Shown: positions 9,851 to 21,235 of the stretch, piece by piece
Layout: every line of letters starts with the position of its first letter
Position numbering within the stretch: the first letter of the stretch is position 1
Source: Lepas anatifera
Lineage: Eukaryota; Arthropoda; Thecostraca; Lepadidae
Assembly: GCA_034440635.1 (NCBI GenBank)
Contig: JAOTON010002130.1
Location: 124,001-188,000, forward strand
Length of the DNA: 64,000 nucleotides
Reading direction: 5' to 3'
The notes under the pieces: generated by a model
Seen by the model: the letters and a program-made list of their open reading frames with translations, nothing else
Told to the model about the DNA's origin: nothing
Databases searched by the model: none
Position numbers and translations under genes: made by a program

Positions 9851-11894
9851 CTAGTCGGCTCGCGGGGGTGTCAGGTGTTTCTTGCAGTGGCCACTTGGTT
9901 TCTGTTGGCCCTCCTGGAACTGCTGTGAAAAGGCCAATGTTTGTTGTTTCGCGAGATGAACAAGAAACGCCTGAGCAGGTTGGCATCTGCGTGTTCGGTG
10001 CACCCTTCGTTTGGTTCTCCTGAACCTGCACTGGTCTGGTGAGCTCTGATTTTCCTGGAAATGTAGTGCCATGCGGGCGAGAATAATTGAGGCAGCGTTC
10101 CCGCGAGCAATGGCCAAAGAAAACCGTTGGAGCAGCCATTCAGTTTCGCGGCGGTCACCAGAGACAACTGCAAGGCGAGAACCTAGCTCACGGATGAAGG
10201 CCTTGGTGGTTAGGCCGCAGGCTCCACCAGTTTCAAATGCAACTGGATGAAACTGGAATCGTTGCATTAGATCCGCATATTTTTTCCTTTTCTCTCTTCG
10301 GCTTCTTCTGCCACGGCTCCTGCTGATGTTGCTGCTTGCCCGATATTTGTTGCGGCGTACGTGTTAACACAAGTTGCATCCCACACCAGGCTCTTCCCCG
10401 GGAGAATGGGAACACCGTCATACCGTCTGGCCTTTTACCATCCCCGCGATCCAGGCCAGGAGGTTCCAGGATGGATGGAAGGCCTGCAGTCTGTAGGGAT
10501 CGTCTTACGATGTCATTGAGGGCTGCATGACGGGGAAGGCGGCCTGCGCTGAGGCGACATGTGAGGGCGTGGTAGCCTTTGGTGTCAGCCGTAGAGCCGC
10601 AACGACATTGGTGAGGGATGCACATCTGCGCCAACGCGTAGCGCTACGGCAATTCTCAGTGTGGCATCGTCAAGGAGCGTGCCGAGGCTGGATGAGGGGA
10701 TAGCGCGCAGCCAGGCCCCGCTTTCAGAGGTGCGGGCGCTCAAGAGGCGGGCTCGGGTGAACTGGTTTGCCCCGAGGAGAAGTTTTAGGAATGTTTGTTC
10801 GGAAAGGATTCCATCCCAGTGTTTTTGACTACTCCTCGCGTTCTCCTCTGGAACATCTGCCCCGTTCGCATTTTGCTCCCATGCTTCTAGGGCTGTCCCG
10901 TACTCCTGTACCGATATCTGTGCTAAGCGTTCAGGAAGCAAAGATGATATCAATTGGCGGCAGCCATGTATGGATGCAATAAAGCTGGGGAGAGCGACGT
11001 CTTCTGTGCGGCGAAGACCAAGTCCACCGTAGCGTGTTGGGAGGACGGCTGAGTCCAGTTAGCTTCTTGAAACTTGGTGTTGGTAATATCAGTGACGGCA
11101 GCCATAAGGCTACTGTCGGAGCCTGCAGTAGTTCTGGTAGTTGGTAAGCGGGTGAGACACGTAGGATGTACTGCAATTTCGGCAGCCACAGACAGTTCCT
11201 CAGCAAAAAAGTGAAGTGTGGGCGTCAAGATATTTTAGACGTTGGATCATGAGCTCCAGCTCTCCACTTTTTTCCTGATTATTTTATCGGTAGCTGTTGC
11301 AGTCATAGGTGCTCCAAGAACGGTTTGCTCCTCTTCCTTTAGTATGGAGGACCCAGGGATAATATCTAGGATGTCTCCCGGTGTGAAACACTCTGCCTTC
11401 TCAGATGGGGCTTTTGGAAGGATTATTTGGCACTTCTCAGCGTTTACTTGTAAGCCAATGGCGCTCATTGCTGGCAAGAGCATTGCCAGGTCGGCGCTGA
11501 CGCTGGCTACATCTCCGCCGATCGTGCCGTCCGTCGTCCAAGTACCAGCAATTGAATGCTGATGCGACAAGGCTAGTGACTGGCTGTATTGTGAGGGCGA
11601 AGATGGCAGGCCCACACGGGTCGCCTTGTTGGATACCTGTCTCTGAGTGGAGTTCTGTGCGGCCAAAGTATATAGGAGTGGGCCTATGGTATGATTGGTA
11701 AAGAAGAGGATAAAGTGACGGGGCATGCTCCAGAACTGCACGGGAAAATGATCTCTGCGTAGAGTGTTGAAGGCATTCTTCATGTCCACTTTAACTATTA
11801 TCTCTTCATCTGCCATGTTGGCCATGTAGAGGCGAGATGCATGGGCGGCTGCCTCATCCTCCTGGTGTAAAGGTACTGTGTCCTTATTCCGCAT
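9851..11894 (-). pseudogene. R2-type retrotransposon ORF: RT plus restriction-like endonuclease, decayed
   Basis: Order on the minus strand: RT motif A KVDMKNAFNTLRRD (~11800), then in a shifted frame motif B GIQQGDPCGPAIFA and motif C WYLDDG (~11640-11535), then back in the first frame IGLQVNAEKCQIILPK. Next come thumb fragments (KLQYILRVSPAYQLPELLQ, ~11180), ALRVGADV (~10650), and a zinc-binding and nuclease module: CRCGSTADTKGYHALTC, GRLPRHAALNDIVRRSL, EPPGL and KRPDGMTVFP, then WD-T (10634-10360). The C-H-C cluster followed by R-H-N and PD-(D/E)xK-like residues is the arrangement of early-branching non-LTR elements (R2/CRE/NeSL-type), which use a restriction-like endonuclease downstream of the RT. 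At least three frame changes make it a fossil. The C-terminal tail runs to ~10060; below that is probably 3' UTR. Confidence 0.75.
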
Positions 11895-11899
11895 CTATT

Positions 11900-13245
11900 C
11901 AAAACCAGCTCAGGGGCCCCCTAGTGTGGATCAGAGTCCTCCAGAGCAGCTGCCCCTCATTCCCCCAGTTGTGCCCCCGGGATTAGACTAGCCCCGTGAC
12001 CCCCGAGATGATGGGAGTTGGCCTTGTGTTCTTATTCTCTGTCTATTCAAGACCAGCTCAGGGGGCCCCTGGTGTGGATCAGAGCCCCCCCCAGAGCAAC
12101 TCATGCTTGGCCCGGGACTAGACTAGCTCAGTGGCCCCAAAGATGGGGGGGTCATCAGACTAGCTCAATGGGCCGCAGATAGGCTCATAGGGCCATGCAC
12201 CATATTAGCTCAGGGGGCACCAGGCTAGCTCAGAGGGCATCAGATGGGCTCAGAAGGCACAATGATGACACATGAGGCACCAGATCAACTCAGAGGGCAT
12301 TAGTTTAGCTCAGGGGCAATATACCTGCTCAGGGGGCACCAGATCAATCAGCTCGGGGGCCCAGATAAGCTCCTAGTCCCCAGACCAGAGCAGGGGTCTA
12401 GATCAGCTCAGGGAGCACCATATCAGCTCAGAGAGAGGGCAATGGATCAGCTCAGTGCTCCCCAATCAGCTCAGGGCACAGATCAACTCGGAGGTACTAG
12501 ATCAGGCCAGGAGGCATTTAATCAGCCCAGGAGCCCCATACCAGCTCAGGGGCCTTCATGAGCCTCAGTGGGCACAACTCAGCTCAGAGCCCCAGAGCTT
12601 CTGAGGAAATTACTTAATCAACTCAGGAGGCCCAGATCAGCCTAAAAGGCACTAGATTGGCTCAGGGGCACCACACTAGCTCAGGGGCACTAGCCGAGCT
12701 CAGAGGGCATGAGATGGGCCCAGGAGGCAAAATATTGGCTCAGGAGGCACCAGATCGACTCAGGAGGTATTAGTTTAGCTCAGGGGGAAACATATCTGCT
12801 TAGGGGGAAAAAGATTGAGCAGCCCGGGAGCCCAGATCAGCTCCCAGCCCCCAGACCAAAGCAGGGGCATAGCTCAGCTCAGAGAACACAAGATCAGCTC
12901 AGGGTGCACCAGACCAGCTCAGGGGGCACCAGATCATAGCTCAAGAGGCACCATATTGGCTCAGGGGACAGTAGATCAACTCTGCGAGGCATGTGATCAG
13001 CTCAGGGGGCCCAGATCAGCTCAAGGAGCACTAAAACAGCTAATAGGGCACCAGGCGAGCTCGGAGGCATCAGACTAACTCAGAGAGCATTAGCTAGGTT
13101 CAAGAGGCACAATTATTTGCTCAAGGGGCACCAGATTGACTCACCGGGCACCACATCAGCTTAGAGGGCACGTGATCTACTCAAGTGGCCAAGACCAGTT
13201 CAGTGGGCCCCAGATGAGCTCAAGGGTCACCAGATTAGCTCCGCC
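11900..13245. repeat. Degenerate minisatellite, ~20-bp CAGCTCAGGGGGCACCAGAT-type unit
   Basis: More than 50 imperfect copies of a unit around 20 bp, alternating AGCTCAG(A/G)GGG with CACCAGAT variants. Divergence between units is high, so the array is old. It lies directly 5' (in minus-strand terms) of the R2-type RT fossil. Open frames here are by-products of the repeat. Confidence 0.85.
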
Positions 13246-13605
13246 GGTGCGATTATTGGCGAAGATGAGGCATTAGTTGGTCACGAATTACATACCATAT
13301 TCTCCCGGGTGCTTGGAAAGGCGACAGAATGCCCTAGCTGACCAAAAAAGGTACTAAATTATCAAACAATAGTTTTAATCGCTCAATGTGATCTAATTGC
13401 ATCTAGGTTCGACGCCGTATGGCAATAAATTTGGAGCGGCACAGCCCAAACCGGGTAAACCGCTTAGCGATCAAAGGGCACTTCGGCACCGATGGGGGGC
13501 ACGTGTCCCCCTGGCTGTGCCTCTGTCCACGATTGAAGTGTATCAGTTTTGTGGGGTTAAATTTTACCTTGAGCATGACAGAGTGGATGGAGATTGAAAT
13601 GAAAA
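13246..13605. other. Unassigned spacer
   Basis: Roughly 360 bp between the minisatellite and the inverted-repeat nest. Open frames are short and not recognisable. I see nothing further. Confidence 0.3.
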
Positions 13606-14215
13606 CAAAAGACAAAGGAAATGTGGCACCTTTATAACGTGATTTTAACTGAGGTAGCCAAGTTGTATAGCATGCCGGAAAACCCGGTACTCTATATATC
13701 ATTTGTCTTGAAACTCAAACTTTCCGAGGAAAAAACAAAAACTACCTGAAATGTACCCCTCATGAACCCTTAGCAGCGGGCCACAGTTGACAGCCATGTT
13801 GGTGTGACGACATATGCTGACGTCACGGTGAGCATCAGCCAATCGAAGCCCTTGAAGCCTATGGAATATGGTAGTGAATGCCAGATCATGACATCATCCA
13901 CAGGCAGATATTTATTTCCCTAGAGGAGCATTTTAAAAATCAAAATATTGAGCTTATTGTACATTTTTCAGAGAAATAATGGATGCCTCCATGATTTCCG
14001 GCTAAAAGTTCCCCAAATTATACTAAATTTCAGGGTTCAACCAAGATGCCACATTCGCTTTATATGGATTCCCTTTAAAGGGAATCCCTTTAAAGGGAAT
14101 GTGATTTTCGGCTAAAAGTTCCCCTAATTACTCTAAATTTCAGGATTCAACCAATGTGCCACATTCTCCTTTAAGGGATTCTCTTTAAAGGGAACTCCCT
14201 CTCAAGGGGTTCCCT

Positions 14216-15661
14216 TTAACACGCGCATTGACTGGGGGCGGGTACCCGCCCCCACCCTCGGGTTTTTCGGAGATAGCAGAAAAACGGTGGCGCGTAGCGC
14301 CGCCGTACTTGGCATATCTTTTTTCTCATCATTTTTAAAACTTCTGTGAAAATTCTAAGGTTAGGTCATCTCAGGTCAGATCACCAGTACAGGTCCAGTG
14401 ACCTGACACCAAAAAAGTTTAAGATAGCATAAGTCGGAACAGGGTGAACTTATCCTATTGAAACTCATATCACATAATGGGCCCACCGAGTTCTCTAAAA
14501 TATGTTCCGGTATTTTTTATATCGATGACCTAAGGTCAGGTAGAGTAGAGTGGGGTAACGCGCCCACCTGGATAAGACGCCTACTACTATGTCCAGGCCG
14601 ATGTAAGAACTGTAGCCTCCATCTAATATTTTTTCTGGTAGTGCCAGTTCTGGTCCGGTCCTGGGCATGATTGGACGCGCCCAGTAAACTCCGGTATTTT
14701 TCAGCAAACATTTGTTGCTTTTTGCATCTCCGGACATAAAAACAAGCTATCTTAAAGTTGCGATTGTACTCTATGCGATGTAAATGTGCCCACCCTACCA
14801 ACTTTGTCACTAAATGGTCTTACAGCGTAAGTATAATGATATTCCTATTTGTTCACTCGAAGCAAAAGGTACAATATAAGCTGGGAATTTTATGACGGCC
14901 TTTTAATCCGGGGCTTGGGCATTTTACCTCGCTATCGGGGTAAAACGCCTTTTACATGGTCTCAAGGAAAAATAAATTTCGCACACTTAGCATCGTGTCA
15001 GAATAAAAAAATTGTATATGAGGGTAGAAAAATGATGAAAGAACTAAACGAAGAAAAAATATAGTAATTCCGTCCTGGCAGGATGGGTACAGACCAATTC
15101 TCCCTTAACGTATGCGTCTTACCCCACTCTAACCTACAAGCCATGACCTCCCCATGGAAATACATGGGAAAATGGTTTTGACTGAATAACTCAGTAACGG
15201 GTGGTGATAGAGCGTTTATTTTAGCTGCATTAGACTCGCCTTGTCTTTGAGGTTCTAATGATATGCACTTTATATATTTTGACCTTGACCTGACCTCAGG
15301 TCAGGTCAAATCCTTGATTTGACCTAGCAAAGTCAAATAATATATCATTCGATTCGGCTTGCTGCAAGGATTCATACAATTTTAGTCCTTTTGCTCTATC
15401 TTTACTTGTTCAGATTTTACGGCCGAAAACCTTCATTTACATGTTATCCCTATGACGGCATGTTTTGCCTCTCGGGACCTTAAATGTGGCCTGAAAAAAT
15501 GGTTCAAATATATTCGATTGAGAAGTGGATGGGCTACCCAACGTTGTTTACCGTTTTTCGCTACCTAGCGTGGTTCTCGAGATCTTAGCGGGGGGGCGCG
15601 GGTACCCGCCCCTCCCCGTCAAAGCGAAGGTGGCTCAGACCCCCGTCAATGCGCGTGTTAA
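14216..15661. mobile_element. TTAA-flanked half-site element, carrying a nested TA element
   Basis: TTAA at 14216-14219 and 15658-15661. The ends are TTAACACGCGCATTGAC and GTCAATGCGCGTGTTAA. A perfect 20-base subterminal palindrome, GGGGGCGGGTACCCGCCCCC, lies near 14231-14250, with a GCGGGTACCCGC core again near 15597-15612. The interior shares blocks with 25354-26192 (GTTAGGTCATCTCAGGTCAG, TATATATCATTCGATTCG). At 15285-15309 two TTGACCTGACCT-type arms meet head-to-head around a single C. It is longer than its relatives because a TA element is inserted at 14543. Confidence 0.85.
14543..15134. mobile_element. TA-duplicating MITE with GAGTGGGGTAA ends
   Basis: Inserted in the TTAA element. The left end is GAGTAGAGTGGGGTAACGCG. 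The right end in reverse complement is GGTTAGAGTGGGGTAAGACG. TA flanks both sides (14541-14542 and 15135-15136). The related element at 25354-26192 has the empty site GGTACGAGGCATGACC with one TA at 25674-25675. This fits a Tc1/mariner-type MITE of ~592 bp. No transposase is seen. Confidence 0.8.
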
Positions 15662-16135
15662 AAAGGGAACCCCTTTAAAGGGAATGTGGCACCTAGGTTG
15701 AATCCTGAAATTTTGTGTAATTAGGGGAACTTTTAGCCGAAAATCACGGAGACGTCCATTATTTCTCTGAAAAATGTACAATAGGCCCAATATTTTTATT
15801 TTTAAAATGCTCCTCTAGGGAAATAAATAAATATCTGCCTGTGGTTGATGTCATGATCTGGTAGCCACTACGATATTCAATAGGCTTCAAGGGCTTCGAT
15901 TGGCTGATACTCACCGTGACGTCAGCATATGTCGTCACACCAACATGGCTGTCAACTGTGGCCTGCTGCTTAGGGTAGATGAGGGGTACATTTCAGCTAG
16001 TTTTTAGCTTTTTTCTTCGGAAAGTTTGAGTTTCAAGACAAATGATATATAGAGCATCGGGTTTTCTGGCATGCTTTACAACTTGGCTACCTCAGTTAAA
16101 ATCACGTTGTAAAGGTCCCACATTCCCTTTAATCA

Positions 16136-16299
16136 CTACGTGGAAAGAAAGCAAAAACACCGATAGTGTTCCAAACAACGCGTGTATTGTTCTGTAAATA
16201 TTAAGAAATATGGCAACTCCACTGAACCCGTGCATTCCCTTTATTTTGCCCTCCCGCCTTTTATTTTACCCGAACGCACAGTGGAGGCAAGCATTAGTG
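16136..16299. other. Unassigned spacer
   Basis: Short AT-richer stretch between the inverted MITE pair and the next minisatellite. Nothing is recognised. Confidence 0.3.
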
Positions 16300-17520
16300 C
16301 TGAAGTGATGAGCCCAGTGCGGAAGTTATGGACTAAGAACGGCGCAAATTAGGAGGGAAGTGATAAGCTGGGGGCGACAGTGATTGGCCGGGGCGGCAAG
16401 AAGCAGGGCAAAGTCATAAGTCGAGGGCGGCAGTGATGAGCTAGGGCCAATTGCTATGAACTAGGAGCGGCGCGAACCAGAGTGGAAGTGATAAGGAGAG
16501 GGCGGCAGTGAAGACTCGGGGGGGGCGGGAGCTATGAACTAGGGGCGGCACAAATCAGGGCGGAAGTGATAAGTTGGGGAGGGGGTAGCATTGATTAGCC
16601 GGGGGTGGCACGCATCAAGGCAAAGGGCATAAGCCGATGATGGGAATGGTGAGCCGTATGTAGTAGCTATAAACTACGGGTGGCACAGATCAGGGCGGAG
16701 GAGATAAGCTGGGACAGGGACGGCGGACTCCGGGCGGGGGAGGGTAGGGTGTGCAAAAGTATATTTTTGCACACCCGGTTTTGGCTTCGTCCGGGGAAGC
16801 GCCCCGGATTTGGGCGGCACCCCCGGCCGGCCAAGAAAACATCAGACCGAAACACCGCCTACCTGAAGAGGTAGGGCCCTCTGTGCGAAATAAAAACAGT
16901 TTCAAATATGAATGGTGCCCCCTTTCATCAAAGCCATCCCATGGAGAGCAAATAGACCCAATTTATCGACTCAACGCAGGGAAATGATGTCGGCGCCCCT
17001 CCCCCCTGAGTGGGTACCCCTAGGGAGCCAAAGGTGCCCCCCTGGGGATGGAACCGCCCCCTTTCCCCTTGAGAAGGAAGGCATCCCCTCCCGAAAATCT
17101 TGTACAACCACCCGAAAATGGAATCCGCCGTCCTCGAGCTGGGGGCGGCAGTCGTGAACCCAGGGCGGCACGAATTAGAGCGGAAATGGTAAGTCAGGGG
17201 CGGCATTCATTAGCCGAGGCGGTAGTGATGAGCTTGGGGCAGCATGAAACAGGGTGGCAGTGATAAGCTGGGGATAGCATTGGTGAGCCACTGGCAGCAG
17301 TGATGAGCGGGGTGCTGTTTGAATCAGAGCGGGAGTGATAAGTCAGGGTGTGCAAGAATCAGGGTGGCAGTGATAGGTAGGAGGCGTCAGTGATGAACCA
17401 TGGCGGCATAAGCCAGGGTGGTAGTGATGAACCGGGGGCGGCATGATCACAGTGGTAAGACGGAGGCGGCATGAATCAGGACAGAAATGCTGAGTCGGGG
17501 GGCGAAACATGTACTGGGGG
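16300..17520. repeat. Degenerate minisatellite, GGGGCGGCAGTGATGAGCC-type unit
   Basis: Loose ~20-bp repeats of GGGCGGCA(G/C)(T/A)GAT(A/G)A(G/A)C. A non-repeat island at about 16740-17140 contains a duplicated GTGCAAAAGTATATTTTTGC palindrome-like stretch. It is the same family as 17790-18060 and 18460-20005. Confidence 0.75.
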
Positions 17521-17565
17521 TGCTTTCAATGTGATTACGGGTGCTCGCACGCCCCAAAGAGGTAA
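17512..17565. repeat. Diverged internal copy of the GGGGTGCTC end motif
   Basis: TACTGGGGGTGCTTTC then GGGTGCTCGCACGCCCCAAAG and AACAATTTCACC. It resembles the right end at 20020-20066 and follows a minisatellite in the same way, suggesting that elements of this family end in a minisatellite plus this motif. Confidence 0.5.
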
Positions 17566-17789
17566 ACAATTTCACCGCTGGCTGACACTAAAAGAGTAAA
17601 AGCACGGCAGCAGCATTCTACCATTTACTCAGCTCGGAGAATTCCTCCAATAGACAAACAGATAACGATCAGACGATTGTGGGCTGCTGCTTGCTTTCTG
17701 GAAGGGTGTTAGAGACTCCTCCTGACAAAACTGTGCCTACAGCAGGGCCTAAGTTTAACCGGTTTTGGGGGGTCATGGCCAGACTGGTC
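17566..17789. other. Unassigned spacer
   Basis: Unique-looking sequence with no gene seen. Confidence 0.3.
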
Positions 17790-18060
17790 TCCTCGGCAGT
17801 GATATACCAGGGGCGGCAGTGATCAGCCAGGGGCGGCTTGAATCAAGGCAGCAATGATTAATCTGGGCGGCAGTTATGAACCAGGGGAGACAATGATCAG
17901 CCAGGGGGTGGCAGTGATGAACCAGGGGCGGCAGCGATGAGGCGGGGCGGCGTGCATTTGGGTTAAAATATGCCAGGGACAGCATCAACGAGCCAGAGGT
18001 GGCATGAATTCGGGCGGCAGAGATGAACCAGGGGTGGCAGTGATCAGCCGTGAGACTGTC
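17790..18060. repeat. Minisatellite, GGGGCGGCAGTGATCAGCCA-type
   Basis: About a dozen imperfect copies of the 20-bp-class unit that also fills 18460-20005. Both strands are open through it, but only because of the repeat composition. Confidence 0.8.
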
Positions 18061-18459
18061 CATCACCATATTTGAGGTTTTAGAGCGCGCCGACATCTAG
18101 GGTCATACGGCGCCCATAACACTAAATGAAATACGCAAATAGGACATTTTCGCACGAATTTTAACAAGTCAGGTGGTAAAATAGGTCAGGTTGTGAAAGT
18201 TGTATCAGAAGATGATAAAAACATATAAAAATGAAATGAAATACAAATACTGAAAAAATTATACAGACAATTTCACACGATATACTAAAGTCAGAGACTA
18301 TAGGTACCATGAAACTCGACGTTATGTAAAACCTGAAAGACTACTAGGATGAATATACGATATTAAAACTAACGCTCCATATAACACGATGTTAGTGATA
18401 TCCACAGAAGGATGCTCCCCCAGAATGCTCACTGCCCAGATATCCCCACGATGCTCACT
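18061..18459. other. AT-rich spacer between two blocks of one minisatellite
   Basis: No gene and no inverted repeat recognised. It interrupts the minisatellite and could be an insertion, but I find no target duplication. Confidence 0.3.
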
Positions 18460-20005
18460 GCTCCGGGAGACGGCAGTGATGAACCAGGGGCAGCAGGTAT
18501 CAGTTGAGGGCGGCAGTTATCCGCCAGGGGCCAGTTATCAGTCAGGGGCGGCAGTGATTAGCCAGGGGTGGCAATTATCAACCAAGGTGCAGCAGTGATA
18601 AGCCAGGGGCGGCAGATAGCAGCCAAGGGGCGGAATTTATCAGTCAAGCGGAGGCAGCTATCAGCAAGGGGCAACAGGGGGTGGCACTTATCAATCCGCC
18701 GGGGGCGGCAGTGATCAGCCAGCGGCAGCAGTTATCAGCCCATGGCCGGCAGTTTTCAGTCAGGGGGCGGCAAGGATCAGCCAGGGGTCGGCAGTGATCA
18801 GCCAAGGACGAAAGTTATTAGGCGGTAGTAATCTGCCAGGCGGCGGCAGTTATCAGCCAGGGGCGGCAGTTAGCAGCCAAGGGGCGGCAGTTATCAGTTA
18901 AGGGGCGGCCAGTGATCCGCCAGGGACGGCAGTTATCAGCCAAGAGCCGGCAGTTTTCAGTCAGGGGGCGGCAATGATCAGCCAGGGGGCGGTAGTGGTC
19001 AGCCAGGGGCGGCAGTTAGCAGCCAAGGGCGGTAATAATCAGTCAGGGGGCGGCAGGAGTCAGTCAGGGGCAGCAGTTAGCATCCAAGGGGCAGCAGTTA
19101 TCAGCCAAGGGGCGGCAGTTATCAGCCAAGAGCCAGCTGTTTGCAGTCAGAGGGTGGCACTCATCGGCCCAGGGGGCGGCAATGAACAGCCAGGGGCGGC
19201 AGTGATCAGTCAGGGGGCGGCAGTGATCAGTCAGAGAGGCGGCAGTGATCAGCCAGGGGCGGCAGTGATCAGCCAAGGGGCGGCAGTTATCAGTCAGGGG
19301 GCGCCAGTGATTAGCCAGGGGGTGGTAGTGATGACTCAGGGGGCGGAAATTATCAGTCAGTGGGCGGCAGTGATCTGCCAGGGGGCGGCATCGATCTGCC
19401 AGGGGGCGGCAGTTATCCACCAGGGGCGGCAGTCATCCGCTAGGGGCGGCAGTTAGCAGTCAAGGGGCGGCAGTAATCAGTCAGAGGGCGGCAATGATCA
19501 GCCAGGGGCGGCAGTGGTAAACGAGGGGCGGCAGTGATCAGCCGGGGGCGGCTATGATAATTCGGTAGGCGACAGTAACTAACCAGGAGGGGCAAGTATA
19601 TGGATGTTGAAATAAACCGGGTTTTTTTCGCCAGGGGCGGCATGAATCAAGGTGGCAGTGATAAACCAGGGGTGTCCGTGATCAGCCAGCTGATCAGTGA
19701 TGAAACAAAAGGCGGCAGTACTCATCCGGAAGGGGGGCGGCAGTGATTAATTTTTGGCGACATTGATCAGACGGGGGCGGCAATGATGCGGCGTCATAAG
19801 TCAGAGGGAAAGGATAAGTCAGGTGGCATTGATTAGCCAGAGGTGGAACCAATCAGAGTGGAAGTAATGAATCCGGGACGGGAAAAACTTGACAGGGGCG
19901 GCACGAATCAGGGTGGCAGTGATGAGATAGGGTGACACTCTTCAGGGTAGCGGTGATAAGCCAGGGGCGGCACATGTATTTGGGTGCTCAGCGCATGATT
20001 GGGGG
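18460..20005. repeat. Minisatellite, ~20-bp GGGGCGGCAGTTATCAGCCA unit
   Basis: About 70 imperfect copies, with variation in the GTGATC/GTTATC block and in the number of Gs. Each unit carries a GGGG run, so G-rich secondary structure is possible. It ends just before the GGGGTGCTC terminal motif at 20000-20066. Confidence 0.88.
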
Positions 20006-20066
20006 TGCTCGAATTAGGATTGGGGGTGCTCGGGCACCCCCAAAGAGAAAGAAAATTACACCCCTG

Positions 20067-21235
20067 TGCCAGCAGCAGTAGACACAGGTCTACAGATATA
20101 CTCTGACCGCTGTGTTTGGTCCGTCGCTGTGTTGCCCTCTATGATACTCGACGGCTGAGGACGTGACCCTGGCAGAGCGTCACCGGGTAGAAGTGCGGCC
20201 AATGATCCCAACACATATCACATTCCTCCTCCCCCGGACTCACTACAATACAGATTTACCCATTAACGCCCGCACCTACTTCCAGCTTTCAAATTGGCGA
20301 AACAAGTGTTTTCCTATGTTTAGAATATGCCAAATAAGATGTTCCGAAAGTTTTAAACCGATACCACCTTTAGATTCTGAGATATGACACCGGACAAAAA
20401 TGACCCGCTGGGCGTTTGGGACATCGACTGGCACTGCGCGGCCGGCTCCCGGGCGGCGCAGTCACCGCACTCAGCGGCCCGATGCGCATCGCTTTTGCAG
20501 CAGTTTTGTGAAGTGTTTTTATTTCGTCTTGTATATTGTATATCGTAAAATGTTTAGACAGTTTTCTGCTCTTAAGGTTTAATTATAGACAACACCGTCT
20601 GCATATTTGCAAATAGTATACAATAGTGGTTAACCTAGACTGATGATTTGCAGGGGATATACTAAAATTGCGAACATCATAGAATTTTAAGAATATTGGT
20701 GAATATCAAAGGTTTTGGGAAACCGTTTCTTTTGTCTCTACACCCTGCCTCCTCCGCCAACCAGATTTTGCGACTGATGCTGACTGAGCTTTCAACGAGT
20801 AATGGTAATATTCAGCATACAGATGAAAGGTTTTGGAAACTCAATCCGTTATCTCCCTCACGCGGTGTACATTGGCTCGATTTATGTCCAAATATCCAAA
20901 TGGGTCCATTTCTATCTTTCCAACATTTCTTTGGAGCAGGTAGTGCGCTCCATAGTTGCATCAATGTGAACCTCCACATTTCCAGGCACACCACTGGTCT
21001 TGTAAGGCCGTTCAGCGCGTCATCTTTCTCATCCTCATGTCTTATATATTTTGTGATGGCATAATCATGATATGCACCTTATCCGCTCCGCTATCTTGCA
21101 CACTTAAAACAACTTATTTTACTTCTTTTCCTGCAAAACATTTCATCTGTGGCATTGCTAACAACTATGCTTTCGATATATTTATGTCTCCAAGGCTGGA
21201 GATTTCTTCTCGATCCAAGAGGGGTTCTGAATGGT
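20067..21235. other. Unassigned sequence left of a TTAA element
   Basis: No recognised gene. GGACAAAAATGACCCGCTGG at about 20393-20412 is the inverse of a motif at 23151-23170, so 20.4-23.2 kb may be bracketed by inverted ends. A weak minus-strand frame at 20994-20812 looks protein-like in composition, but I cannot name it. Confidence 0.3.

Larger units (their letters stand above)
13606..16135. repeat. Head-to-head inverted MITE pair around a TTAA element
   Basis: The left arm (13606-14215) and the reverse complement of the right arm (15662-16135) match over several hundred bases (shared GATTTTAACTGAGGTAGCC, CATATGCTGACGTCA and TCGAAGCCCTTGAAGCC). Each arm starts and ends with AAAGGGAATGTGGCACC-like sequence, so they look like two copies of one short element in opposite orientation. 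At the inner junction lies CCCTTTAAAGGG-type palindrome sequence, and the TTAA element at 14216-15661 sits exactly at the symmetry centre. No coding capacity is seen. Confidence 0.8.
8400..20066. mobile_element. Candidate composite region with inverted CAGGGGTGTAATTTTC ends
   Basis: CAGGGGTGTAATTTTCC at 8400, followed by CTTTGGGGGTGCTC, is matched in inverse by GGGGGTGCTC..CCCAAAG..GAAAATTACACCCCTG ending at 20066. The octamer CCAGCAGC precedes the left end directly and follows the right end after two bases. That resembles hAT-class ends with an 8-bp target duplication. The span is 11.7 kb and includes unrelated nested elements, so it may be one large composite or two ends of separate copies. 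A third, diverged copy of the end motif lies at 17512-17560. Confidence 0.35.

Noticed and set aside
11900..20005. CRISPR array
   Set aside because: Tandem repeats without unique, regular spacers, in a eukaryotic context.
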